From: Zasmidium citrigriseum
Taxonomy: Eukaryota > Ascomycota > Dothideomycetes > Mycosphaerellales > Mycosphaerellaceae
Reading direction: 5' to 3'
Length of the DNA: 64,000 bases
Assembly: GCA_002786025.1 (NCBI GenBank)
Contig: NHNW01000002.1
Location: 558,001-622,000 of the forward strand
The notes below the pieces were generated by a model. The model was not told the origin of the DNA, made no database searches, and saw only the letters and a list, made by a program, of their open reading frames with translations. The number at the start of each line of letters is the position of its first letter. Within the stretch, counting starts at the first letter, position 1. This document shows positions 41,660 through 51,967 of the stretch, piece by piece. The translations under genes were made by a program, and so were the position numbers.

Positions 41660-43123
41660 TCACGTCTTTGACTTGTCTGTGCAGTGTATCGCTTTGTGGT
41701 CACCCTCACACTTGGAGCAGACGTGACGGCGCATGCAACGGCCACCCTCTACGATTGTCTTGCCCCATCTGCATCTCGGGTTCTGATTCCAACCCAGACA
41801 AACCTCGTCACCAATATCCGCCTGCAGCTTCTCTTTGAACTTCTTCGACGGCGTGTCTGGCGTGGCGTCGGCTTGACGTTTATTGTTTCGAGGAGGGCGT
41901 GAGGATTCCGGTGTGACCGGTTCGTTGCGAGCGTGCGTCTTGTCTGGCAAGCACTTTTCGTCCAGCACGTGTTTGGGGATATCCCAGGCGTCAGGAGCTA
42001 GATACCCTTTCGTACGAGCTCGTTCTTGAGTGTCAATAGCAACAGAGCGCACTGCTGACCAGATGTAATGATTGCTGAGGAAGAAGATCCTTTGGACGAA
42101 CCTGCTCAAGGTGCGGTGCAACGTTGCTGGGCATATCGCCTCCGGTTTCTTCGAATGCATGACAAATAAGTAGCATCTGAAGAGCTCGAAGCACCTGGCC
42201 CAAGTGACGACAGAATCCAACGCGCCGATAGGCGTTTTGACCTTGACAGACTCCAAGAGGTTTGTGTTATGATCAAACTACGCTCTTTGGACCTGGTTGG
42301 TGTCCAGCTTCCTTTCGTCTTCTGGCAGAAGCTTCGGAAGGTCGAGTGCTTCAAAGTCCAGCTTGTAGATGGCAATGATATACCTGTTGTCTACCGTGAC
42401 GTCCTTGTCCTCCCTCACCGCGCTGGGTATCTCACCTGGTAGATCGTTGTTGTTGCCCGTCTGAGAGCTAGGCGGTGTGTTGCCCAACGTGATCGTAGAA
42501 GCTTGCGAGCCAGCCGCTACGGCGTTGACGGTAGCAGGTGAGAAGCCGGCCTGCTTGAATCTTGTGTACGCATCCATGATGGCGACCCAGTTGTCGATCT
42601 GTGCCTTCGTCGCATTGATACCTGGATGAGGTGGCGGCTCGCGGTCGTTCTGAGTCGGCGGAGGCGGCGGAAGCGAAGGGAAGGCTTGCTGGACATTGGG
42701 CAATGGCGGAGGAGCGTTGGTAGGCAGTGGCGGAGCAGTAAACCTGCCATCTGGTTGCAACGGTGAGAACTCTGGACCACCCCTTGGCAAAGGAGCAGTT
42801 TGCTGCAACCCAGAGGCATTGACAGACGACGTTACCGCCGCTGCTGCTCCAGCTGAGCCTGCGTTGCCGCCTTGAACGTTGAAGAGCTGGATGGGCGGCA
42901 GTCGACCCGCCATGTCGTCTTCGTCTTGATCGCTTGTCTCTTGATCTGGCCGACGTTCTGGTTGAGAGCGTGCCCTTTGCGAAACACGAATAGTGCCTCG
43001 TGGACGACCCCGTCCCCTACCTCTGGAAGATATCGCCATTGCTGCTGTCTCACGGCTGAGGAGGCAGTTTTCGGGCGAGCGGAAGCGGGCTTGAGACAAG
43101 ACACATAGGTTTTCAAGCAACAA
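41660..43123 (-). pseudogene. Gag-like ORF of the DIRS-like element, one stop
   Basis: One frame over 43123-41660 interrupted by TAG at 42278-42280; the probable start is the ATG at 43039 (MAISSRGRGRGRPRG). The N-terminal half is Arg/Gly- then Pro-rich. The second half has a Cys/His cluster, CLGWNQNPRCRWGK followed by CMRRHVCSKCEGDHKAIHC, a zinc-knuckle-like module seen in fungal DIRS gag proteins. Probably forms the nucleoprotein particle. Confidence 0.75.
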
Positions 43124-43191
43124 CGCAGTAGCAGATAGTATTCAATGGCAGCAGAAAGGCCAAAGGGGCTGCAAAGGACAAGAAACACGCA

Positions 43192-43302
43192 GTCGTGATG
43201 CTCTCAAAGCGTGTGGTCCGCCGCAGAGGGGGTGGAACAGGTGTAGGTGGTGGAATCAAGGGTGGAGCAGTGATATCCCCACCTTGCGCACGGGCCTGCC
43301 CA
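43192..43302 (-). repeat. Split direct repeat A1 (111 bp)
   Basis: Identical to A2 at 38471-38581. Forms the 5' terminus of the element, 208 bp from the ATG of the neighbouring DUF726 gene. Confidence 0.88.
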
Positions 43303-43510
43303 GAAGGGTCCGATCACGAAGCAGTGAACGTTCGACTTTCCAATCAATCAATAACCAACAGAAACCTTTGTTGAACAACGCCAACAACAACAACGTCGTG
43401 TAACATAACACTGCGAGAACATCGCCATTGACGAAACATTGCATTACCGCTGCAGTCGTTACAACAAATCCTCCCACATGCTTTAGCCGGCACGCGCAGA
43501 GTCGGTCAGC

Positions 43511-46500
43511 ATGCCCGCTGAACACAATGCCGATCTACCCCAGGAACAGCCCAAAGATGAGGACAGCCCGACCGAATTGAAGCGCATACACACCAAGGAG
43601 GAGAAGGAGAAGGTCGATGAGCCGAAAGCGGAGCCGCCTTCGGCTGACGAGTTTGGATTGCCTCCCAGGCCGCCGCGAAGGCGGGCTTTTACTCTGGAGG
43701 AGTTGGATAGTCCCGAGGAGATCAAAAAGCAGGTTATTGAGGAGACGGGAGGGGAGGTTAAGCAGCCGGTAGAGGAGGATGCTGGGGAGGCGAAAGATGC
43801 TGACGCGCAAGAGAAGAAGGATAAAGAGAAGAAAGTGGAGGAGGCAAGACCGCGAACTCCCAGGACTAGTGTAGAGAATGCGCGCGCGAGCGATAAGAAA
43901 CGAACGTCTACCGATTCCAAAGGCCCTACCAGTCCCCAAACTCCATCGAGTCCGAGCGCGTCGAGGCACAGGCAGCAGGCTTCGGTCAGTACGGTGTCAG
44001 AATGGTCGCATCAGCAGATGGCTCCCCAGGAGCCCATAAAGGAAGAGGAGAAGGCTGAAGAAGACGAATGGCAAGAGATGCCAGCGTTGGCGACTCACAG
44101 GATCTACGACGACTGGGGCAAAGTGCTAGCGAAAGAGTATGGCGAGGTGGAGGATGAGACTGTGTCCTATGGCACTCTGGGTGGAGCTGGGAAAGGCTAC
44201 ACTCGAGTACAAATGGACGAGGATGCTAAGTCGGCGACCAGTATGGACGACAATACGGCCTACCTTTTCAAGGATCAGTATGCTAGTAACATGCTTAATG
44301 ACGATGACGAGGATGGACGCAATGCTGTCTCGCAGATGCAGGCTACGAAAGAGCTGCTCACTGAGGGCCAACGTATAGCATACGTTGGAGTTGTGCGACT
44401 CTCGATTGCTGCCATGGCCAAGGATTTGGATCGACTAGAGCGAACCAAGGGGGCGAGAAAAGTCGTGGATTTCGCAGTGGAAGCTCTCAAAATGTGGGGT
44501 CAGAAGATGATGCTGCGGGTGTATGAGCATATGGAGATCGATGCGAGGGAGCAGATCATGGTCGAGCAGCTTGCAGAGCATGGTGTGCTCCCATCCGATC
44601 TGACCCCTGCCCTCATGGCAAACGCCCGCGTCAAGAATCCAAATGCCTCCTCGGAGGCTGGATCACAGCCATCGTCAGCAAGACCCTCATTAGCCTCACC
44701 ACGACCTTCGAGCATTGCCGAAAAACGACTCTCATCCGCACCGTCCTCAAGACCGCCTTCAAAGCCGTCGACGCCCGCCCCTCCATCCGAGCCAACAACT
44801 CCAGCTGCGGTCGAAGAACCGCCACCAGCTTACGAGCAGCATACGGCAGACCAACTTACGATCCAGGACCCAGACGATATCGAAGATCAGAAGAACCTCG
44901 ACATTGATATTCGATGGACGGTACTATGTGATCTCTTTCTACTGCTAATAGCAGACAGCACATACGACGCCAGGTCGCGTACACTTCTTGAGCGTGTGGG
45001 ATTGGCTTTGTCAGTAGACTGGCAGGAGATATGTCGGTTCGAGAAGCGGGTGACCGATGCACTGGAGATGCAGGAGCAGGCTGAGAAGGAGAATTGGAAT
45101 GAGGATGACCACCTAGAGGCGCGAAGGAAAGCGGCACTGAAGAAGCGGTACATGGTGATGGGTCTGTGTACCGTCGGTGGTGGACTCGTAATCGGTCTCA
45201 GCTCTGGCTTGCTGGCGCCAGTCATTGGAGCTGGTCTAGCCGCTGGATTCACTGCGGTCGGGGTAACGGGCACGAGCACTTTCCTGGCAGGAACAGGGGC
45301 TGCTGCATTGATCGGAACGACTGGAACGCTGATCGGAGGCAAAATCGGCCTGACGACTTCACATCGAAGAACAGGCGCCGTTAAGACATACGAGTACAAG
45401 CCCCTATACAACAACAAGCGAACGAACTTGATTGTCACAGTCGCCGGGTGGATGACTGGCAAGGTCGACGATGTACGACTGCCATTCAGTACCATTGACC
45501 CCATCATGGGCGACATTTACTCCGTGAACTGGGAACCGGAGATGCTGCAAAGTACCGGTCAAACGATTCAGATTCTTGGAACGGAGGCATTGACACAGAC
45601 TATCCAGCAAATTCTAGGTGCTACGGTACTATCCACCCTCATGGCTGGCCTCTCCACGCCACTAGTGTTGGCCAAGATCTCGTACCTCATCGACAACCCT
45701 TGGACGTCCTCGCTTGTGCGCGCCGATGCCACTGGTCTCATTCTTGCAGATTCGCTTATTGATCGAAATCTAGGTGTGCGACCCATCACCCTAGTGGGCT
45801 TCTCTCTCGGCTCTCGAGTCATCTACTCTTGTTTGAAAGAGCTGGCGAGACGTGGCGCCCAAGGTCTGATCCAGAACGTCTACATGTTCGGTTCTCCTGT
45901 CGTCGCCAACAAGGATGAATACATCCGCGCGAGAAGTGTCGTCAGTGGTCGCTTCATCAATGGCTACGCCAGCAACGACTGGATCCTGGGCTACCTCTTC
46001 CGTGCCACGAGCGGGGGTATCATGCGCGTAGCGGGCCTCGCGAGTGTGGATGTGCCAGGTGTCGAGAATATCAATGTTACAGAAGACGTGCCTGGGCACA
46101 TGGCGTATCGTGGAATGATGCCGACGCTGTTAGACAAGGTCGGTTGGGCAATGGAGAGCTTGGAGTACACTGAAATTGAAGACCCAGACCCGGAGAACCA
46201 CGAAAGGCGGCAACGCGAACTTCTTGACGAGATTGAAGAGGCGCGTCGACAGCTCGAAGAGCAGCCTGAGAAGAAGGGCTTCAAGGCTTTCTTCTCCCGT
46301 AAGAAAGCTTCGCAGAAGAAGTCGTGGGAGACGTACGATGAAAGGTCTCAGAAGATTCTCGAGGGCGATGACACGGAGTCCGAGAAGGCTGCACAGGAGA
46401 GCGCCAATGTGCTCTTCGATGTTGATGCCATCCGCAAAGAAGCTTTGAACCTCGCCATTCAAAGTCCCGGTGACATTGAGGAGATCAAGAAGCATCTCAG

Positions 46501-46972
46501 CGTCAAGGAGATCCAGAGCACCTTACCCGCGCTAAAGGTCTCCCTCCCCAAAGAAGAAGAGGAGAAGAAGGCCAACGGCAGCACAACACCAAACGAACCC
46601 TCAAGACCCGAACTACGACACACACAAACCCACTCCGGAATCTCCTCTAGCCAAACCAACGGCGCAACATCCAGCTCCACCTCCCTCCCCAACGGCTCCC
46701 ACGTCTCAACAAAAGAAGAAGAGGACATCAGCATGTCCTTCGAAAACGACGACACACGACCCAAAACCGCCCACGCTTTAGAACCCACATCCTGGCCCGA
46801 TGAACCCTCTCAGCCGAAATACCGCTTCGGATCAAGCAACGAGCACCTCCCCACGCTACGGACCGTCTCATCGCCAGTACCTGCGAGTCAAAGACAGGAT
46901 CCCCTGAAGAACCCCTGGGATGAAGAGGAGGAATGGGGAAAAGAACGAGAAGTGAAGATGGACTTTGAGTAA
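43511..46972 (+). CDS. DUF726 lipase-fold membrane protein, Mil1/TMCO4-like (1153 aa)
   Basis: Single large exon. Residues about 1-180 are acidic and disordered; 185-380 and 450-560 are helical. Hydrophobic, Gly-rich membrane-associating segments follow around 545-620 (VMGLCTVGGGLVIGLSSGLL, then GFTAVGVTGTSTFLAGTG). The DUF726 alpha/beta-hydrolase core has NLIVTVAGWMTG, LVGFSLGSRVIYSCLKEL (nucleophile elbow near residue 760), NVYMFGSPV and the family-typical GRFINGYASNDWILGYLFR. A charged, low-complexity tail of about 280 residues ends the protein. The yeast relative Mil1 (YFL034W) interacts with clathrin adaptors; function here is inferred. The retroelement ends 208 bp upstream. Confidence 0.88.
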   Translation: MPAEHNADLPQEQPKDEDSPTELKRIHTKEEKEKVDEPKAEPPSADEFGLPPRPPRRRAFTLEELDSPEEIKKQVIEETGGEVKQPVEEDAGEAKDADAQEKKDKEKKVEEARPRTPRTSVENARASDKKRTSTDSKGPTSPQTPSSPSASRHRQQASVSTVSEWSHQQMAPQEPIKEEEKAEEDEWQEMPALATHRIYDDWGKVLAKEYGEVEDETVSYGTLGGAGKGYTRVQMDEDAKSATSMDDNTAYLFKDQYASNMLNDDDEDGRNAVSQMQATKELLTEGQRIAYVGVVRLSIAAMAKDLDRLERTKGARKVVDFAVEALKMWGQKMMLRVYEHMEIDAREQIMVEQLAEHGVLPSDLTPALMANARVKNPNASSEAGSQPSSARPSLASPRPSSIAEKRLSSAPSSRPPSKPSTPAPPSEPTTPAAVEEPPPAYEQHTADQLTIQDPDDIEDQKNLDIDIRWTVLCDLFLLLIADSTYDARSRTLLERVGLALSVDWQEICRFEKRVTDALEMQEQAEKENWNEDDHLEARRKAALKKRYMVMGLCTVGGGLVIGLSSGLLAPVIGAGLAAGFTAVGVTGTSTFLAGTGAAALIGTTGTLIGGKIGLTTSHRRTGAVKTYEYKPLYNNKRTNLIVTVAGWMTGKVDDVRLPFSTIDPIMGDIYSVNWEPEMLQSTGQTIQILGTEALTQTIQQILGATVLSTLMAGLSTPLVLAKISYLIDNPWTSSLVRADATGLILADSLIDRNLGVRPITLVGFSLGSRVIYSCLKELARRGAQGLIQNVYMFGSPVVANKDEYIRARSVVSGRFINGYASNDWILGYLFRATSGGIMRVAGLASVDVPGVENINVTEDVPGHMAYRGMMPTLLDKVGWAMESLEYTEIEDPDPENHERRQRELLDEIEEARRQLEEQPEKKGFKAFFSRKKASQKKSWETYDERSQKILEGDDTESEKAAQESANVLFDVDAIRKEALNLAIQSPGDIEEIKKHLSVKEIQSTLPALKVSLPKEEEEKKANGSTTPNEPSRPELRHTQTHSGISSSQTNGATSSSTSLPNGSHVSTKEEEDISMSFENDDTRPKTAHALEPTSWPDEPSQPKYRFGSSNEHLPTLRTVSSPVPASQRQDPLKNPWDEEEEWGKEREVKMDFE

Positions 46973-47685
46973 AGTGCGATCAATACCCATGAAGATTTTC
47001 TGCGCGGAGTTGCATCACGAGGCGTTCAGGTTTGGAGTGGGCATTTGGATGGCATGGCATTGGATCAGTGAGAGCGGAGTTCGCTTGCATTACGATGAGA
47101 CGTGCCATCAAACCATTAGCATTCATTCATTCTCCTCACGGGGCTAGAGGAAATGAAATTATACATAGCGAGATGTAATACCCCAAGATCAATTTCAAAC
47201 ATTCACTCACAATTTCACATGCTCATGGGAAGTAGGTTGAACTTTGAAAATCTTTTGATCTCTTCTACCGCGCCTGACTACTCCTCTCCCTTCTCTTCCT
47301 CGCGCACTTTCAGAACCTCAAACATCCAGCACCTTAATGGTGCCCTGCACACATAAATGATACCATAAAACCGCGAACAATCACTCAAAGTAAAGAAGCT
47401 CTGCTCCTCTCAAAAGTCCTCTCCTCCGCAGCGCCAAACATCGAAAAAGCAGTTGCATGAAAGCCTCCCATTTTCGAAGAAAAAGTCAAACGCCCCGAGT
47501 CCATAAACTTCATTTCCCATTCCATCATTCGAAACATTCGCCCATCGCGCCAAACACAGTGTCAGTCAGGTATCATCGTTGTTTTGCTTTACCCAACCCA
47601 GTGCGTGCCCATTCCCTATCCCAGAAACGCCGTCGAAAGCAATCCCAATCCAAAGTTGTCGCGAAAAGTTTCCGATCTCGCGCTT
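46973..47685. other. Convergent intergenic region
   Basis: 713 bp between the ends of the DUF726 gene and BEM1. Short frames only. Confidence 0.5.
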
Positions 47686-49648
47686 TTAAGAACTCGCCGC
47701 TCGCACAGCCAGCGTCAACTTCTCGTTCCTCTCCACCGCGATGTCGAGGTCCTCGTCGCCTTCCAGTCGGTAGTACTCCCCGTCTTTCTCGTCCCGATAC
47801 TCTATATCGAGGACTTCGTCATTCTGGTCCTGGCCTTTGTATTCCAGCCTTCTTCGCTCGACGATCTTGCGGTAGAGGTCGTCGAAGGTGAACTGACCTC
47901 GAGGTGCCATGCGGATCACCACACAGGTATCGCGGTCGAACCAGGCTTTGACTTTGACGGGTGCGTTACTGGCTGGTGCGGTCGTGCTTGGATTTGAGAC
48001 TTGTCGCTGGGCGGGCATACCAGGTGCGTTGGGAGGGGATTGTGAGGTGAAGCTCGCGCTCGCCTGCGATTGTTGTGCTCGTTGATGGCCGTAGGTACCA
48101 GTTGACGCTTGCGATTGACTGTATTGATGCGAAGATTGGCTCGGAGGCCCTCGTTGTTGCTGTCCAGGTTGTTGGTATGGGTTGTTTTGGTACGAGTTCT
48201 GCGACACTTGCGAGTATCTCGCATCCATTGGCCGTGCGTGTTCGTTCAAATCCACAGCGTTCGGATCCACTTCGTAGTCTCCTTCCCGAGGCGCGAAGAA
48301 GTTGCGAACAAGCGAAGAGCATGTGATATGCTGTGGTAATCGGAGCAGATCGCGCAGATACTCGTCCAAGTTGGCTCTCCGCCCCTCGCTGATGTTGTCA
48401 GTAACATACTTCACAGGGCCGGGCATGTATGGCAGTATCCGCTGCTTTCCAGGTACTTGGCCAGCTTCTTCCGGGAAAGCGTTGATGAGGTTTATTTGCA
48501 GCTCGTAGAATGCTTCGTATATCCGTGACAGATCCCAATGCGAGCCATTCGATAACTTGCACTCTACCACGAACTGGAACTTGTTGTCCGCAAAGGTGTA
48601 TCGGGGTACTGATGCTCGTACCGGCGCGAAGAGGTTCTGCTGTTGCTGAGTCTGGAACGAGTTGCTGGGTTGTCTCGAGTGCGCGAATCCGTTCGCTTGG
48701 CCATTTTGTAGACTCATGCGCTCCATGCCTTGCTGAAGAGAGCCCATGCCTGCGCTCGAAACAGTGCCAAGAGGTATGCTCGTGTTCTTATACTCGGCCG
48801 CCATCTTCTTCCACTCTTCCACTCGAGGTATGCCTGCCTTTTGCACGGCCTCCAACGGATCTGGCACCGCCTGGCCAGTCGTCATATCTCTTATCTCAAT
48901 GAAGGATACGGGAATCAACCCAGGCCCTCCCAGCCGTGTTATGGGCTTTGCGACGAACCATTCTGGATTCGACTGCGCAATGACAATGATCGCCTCTCCC
49001 TCTTTCGCGTCAAGCTCGTCCGGTCGTTCTGCGTGGAAATCGTAGGACACGATTCCATATATTCCCCCGGCTTTGTTTATAGATTTGGTAGATCGGTGTC
49101 CAGGCATCATCGGTATGCCTGTGCTCATTCGCGGTGCAGAAGTTACGTTTGGCGGCGTCGAACCCTCGGCGTATCCGCTGTCGTGAGTCGTGCTGGTGAT
49201 TGACTTTGAAGAGTCGCCACTGTCTCGCACGGTCTTGCCCACATTCTCAAAATACTTGACGGGTACTAAGCCACGCTCGCTGCGCAAGGGATTGCAGGCT
49301 TCGTACCAGTCCGAGTCACCTTCGCGGCCAACAACGTGTAGGAAATCGCCGGCGGAGAATGAGAGGTACATGTCTGAGTCGGCGGGGGCATTGTAGTCGT
49401 AGATTGCCTTGATCACCTGTAACGCGCAAGCGTCAGCCCATCTATATGGTTTGCGACCCCTGCGATATGAGCACGGGACGTACCTTCTTAGGTGGCTCGA
49501 TTGCGATCGGGTCTTTTTGCGGGATGGAGATCTGGACGGGTTTGGCCGAGTCGTGCTTGTCGCTCTTCATCGAGCGGCGGAACTTGTGCGCCGTCAGTAT
49601 AGGCATTTGCGCAGTGGCGTGGTATGTGGCGAGGGTACGCACCTTCAT
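47686..49648 (-). CDS. BEM1: Polarity scaffold protein Bem1 (3 exons, 611 aa)
   Basis: Scaffold linking Cdc42, its exchange factor and PAK kinase at sites of polarised growth. Exons 49643-49648, 49484-49582 and 47686-49416 sum to 612 codons. The first coding exon is just ATG AAG; splicing yields MKFRRSMKSDKHD, which matches fungal Bem1 starts. Domains in order: SH3-1 (KAIYDYNAP to GLVPVKYFE, residues about 36-95), SH3-2 (YGIVSYDFHAERPDELDAKE to GLIPVSFIEI), PX (RYTFADNKFQFVVECKLSNG to RILPYMPGPV), a Gln/Ser-rich linker, and a C-terminal PB1 (VKVKAWFDRDTCVVIRM to VERNEKLTLAV). Confidence 0.93.
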
Positions 49649-51967
49649 GGTGCCGGTCAACAGACTTTCAGCGCGAGGTCGTCTGCGCCGGGAACAAAGA
49701 ACAATTACTTCGGTGGCGTAGAGGGTACCCGGGGGCTGGAACGCACGTGGAAAGGCGTGAGGGTGAATGAAAGAGGCGAGGCTGCGGGCGCCTTATCAAA
49801 GAACAGAGCGAGTGGTGGTGGAGGGCGGTGCTCGGAGGCTGCGACGGCGTGCGCACGTGGCGGGCGGGGTGGTGTGCGCGTGGGTGATATCGTCGTCTCG
49901 GGCGTGAGCGTGGGCGGAGCGTGTTGCGGCGTGCGTACGGTGGGCGACGTGGATGAGTGAATGTCGAGTGTCGTTGCGTGAAGTCAAGGCGCGAAGCCCC
50001 CGCTGGAAGACAGCCGCTTGGGTGCGCCGTTTAGAGTTTCTTTGGCGTCGAGGGCCCAGCACTGCCCCGTGAACCTGACTGCCGCTGCTCACAGATCGTC
50101 TACCGACCGCGTGCGTGCAATGCGCTGCGCCGAATGCGAAGAGTCTCCGGTCGAGAGATGCCCAAAATGACCAGGGTCTTGAGGTAGGAGAATTGCCGGC
50201 GTTATCGAGGAGTTCGGTAGCCAACTAGCGAGAACCGCACGAAACCTCGACCAAAAGCCAAAAAGAAAGAAGCAACACCAACTCGAGGCAGCAGTATGAT
50301 GAAGGAACAGGAGCAGCAGCAAAAGAGAAAAAAAATCTCACGGAACTGTAACACCCACCCAAGCTCCTTCGAGGCCATGGATGCAGCGTCTCCACACCCT
50401 CCTCCAACACCTCCACCACCTGCCACGCCGCGAGGAACGGGCAAGGTGCAGTTTCAACCCTCCTATTCGCCCTCTTCGGCCAGCAGCACTCTCCAAGTGG
50501 AGCGGCCACCACCTCTGACAACCGCCACAATGGCTCCCGGCAGCGCACAACAATCTGCGGACGCACGTCGCTCTGCATCCGCAATCTATCGACCACCGTG
50601 ACCGCCCTCGTGGCCCCGTAGCAATGGCGCGATATATATTGCCTGCCTTGTTGGCCGTTGGGCCATCTTCCCGGCTCGAGGAACGCCATGATCCGTCGAC
50701 GTGTTTCATGCGGGATGTGCCCTCTATCCCCATCAGCCCTCTACAGCACATATACACCAGCAACACCATCAATCAACATTTACTCGCATAGCCGCCAACC
50801 GGCAAACCACATGCGTGATACGTCACCCAACCAAACCACTACTGCACGACGGAACACACAGCATCCAAACAGAGACAGAGAAAATGAACTGTGCCGCAAG
50901 AAATGCTGCAGGAACCACTTCCTACCCACCAACCAAACGAAGAAAGTCCTCCCCCCGAACAGCCCGGAAAAGCTTACCATGCATGCATCAACCACATCGT
51001 GACACACATACAGCCCTCCTTCTCACCACGTGAATCGTGTCGTTCGCCCCTTCATACCATTCGTCAAATCCCATAGACAATGTGTGACACACCAACTTCC
51101 CAATCTCGTAACAATCGGAACACGCTGCACTAATAGTATTTGACATCAAATGTATCACAAAATCTCCCAATTCCCCAATCTCGATCGGAAAGCCGCATCT
51201 GACTTTTCGCCCGCTTGTAAGCGACCAGGTGGTACAACAACGCGTGGGACCTTTGAACTCCACGTTACACAAGTCGACCACACCTCGATCCTCGAGAGTG
51301 TCGATATGTGCCGACGACGACCAGCAAAAGAGACTTCATCGGCCCGGGGGACCGCGATTCATGCCTGTCACAGCCAGTGTTTGAGGTCCTGGCAAGGCTG
51401 CCCCAACGAAGGTCCAGAACCACAGCGTGATGAGGCATTGGGACCAGGTCGAATGCAGAGCTGACGGGAACCATCAAGTGACAAGTTTCAAGAGGCACAC
51501 GCAGACTGCATTGTCTGTGCCTGTATGAGAGATCATAGACAACAAATGACATGGTAGACTGGTTGAAACATTTTCTGATTCGTGATGCCTTCTACGACCT
51601 CGCTCAAAGAAGTCGAAAGCTTTTGAAGAGATCAGACCCCATAGCTCCCTCACTCAATCTCCCAGCCCAGACGCAAAATGGTATCTCAAATGAAGCCACC
51701 CCAGTGCCTTCCAGCTTCGGCACGAAGCCGTGATCCAAGCCGCGAATGCCACCTTCCACCGTGAAGAGTACGCCCGATGCGCCGAAGAAAAGCTGCGTAT
51801 GAGATGCTGAGTTGAGAACGCCGAAATCATGGAAAAGGTAGATGCCGCACCGTCTGTCCACCGCTGAAGTTGGTCGCTCGGATGGAGTGGTTAGTGATGA
51901 TGGGAAGCGACGAGGGAGAAGGGGCAGAGAGCGATGACCACCTAGGTGACAGTATGATCAAGCCCCG
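49649..51967. other. 2.3-kb intergenic region, BEM1 promoter side
   Basis: No reading frame with family features; frames at 50225-50772 (minus) and 50296-50601 (plus) are low-complexity. C/A-rich plus-strand sequence at about 50700-51070 looks like leader or UTR. Confidence 0.45.

Larger units (their letters stand above)
38302..43302 (-). mobile_element. DIRS-order tyrosine-recombinase retrotransposon (Ngaro/PAT-like), RIP-damaged
   Basis: Element of about 5.0 kb. Reading on the minus strand it carries A1 (43192-43302), gag, reverse transcriptase and RNase H, tyrosine recombinase, B1 (38582-38709), A2 (38471-38581), a 41-bp spacer and B2 (38302-38429). This is the split-direct-repeat layout of Ngaro/PAT-type elements, which integrate by a tyrosine recombinase and not a DDE integrase. 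No LTRs are present. The flanking chromosomal sequence has GAAG on both sides (38298-38301 and 43303-43306). All stops found in the ORFs fit CpA-to-TpA change. It interrupts the intergenic region between UTP23 and a DUF726 gene. Confidence 0.9.

Noticed and set aside
50225..50689. 154-codon minus-strand ORF
   Set aside because: Low-complexity with Trp/Arg/Phe runs caused by purine-rich leader sequence. No conserved motif.
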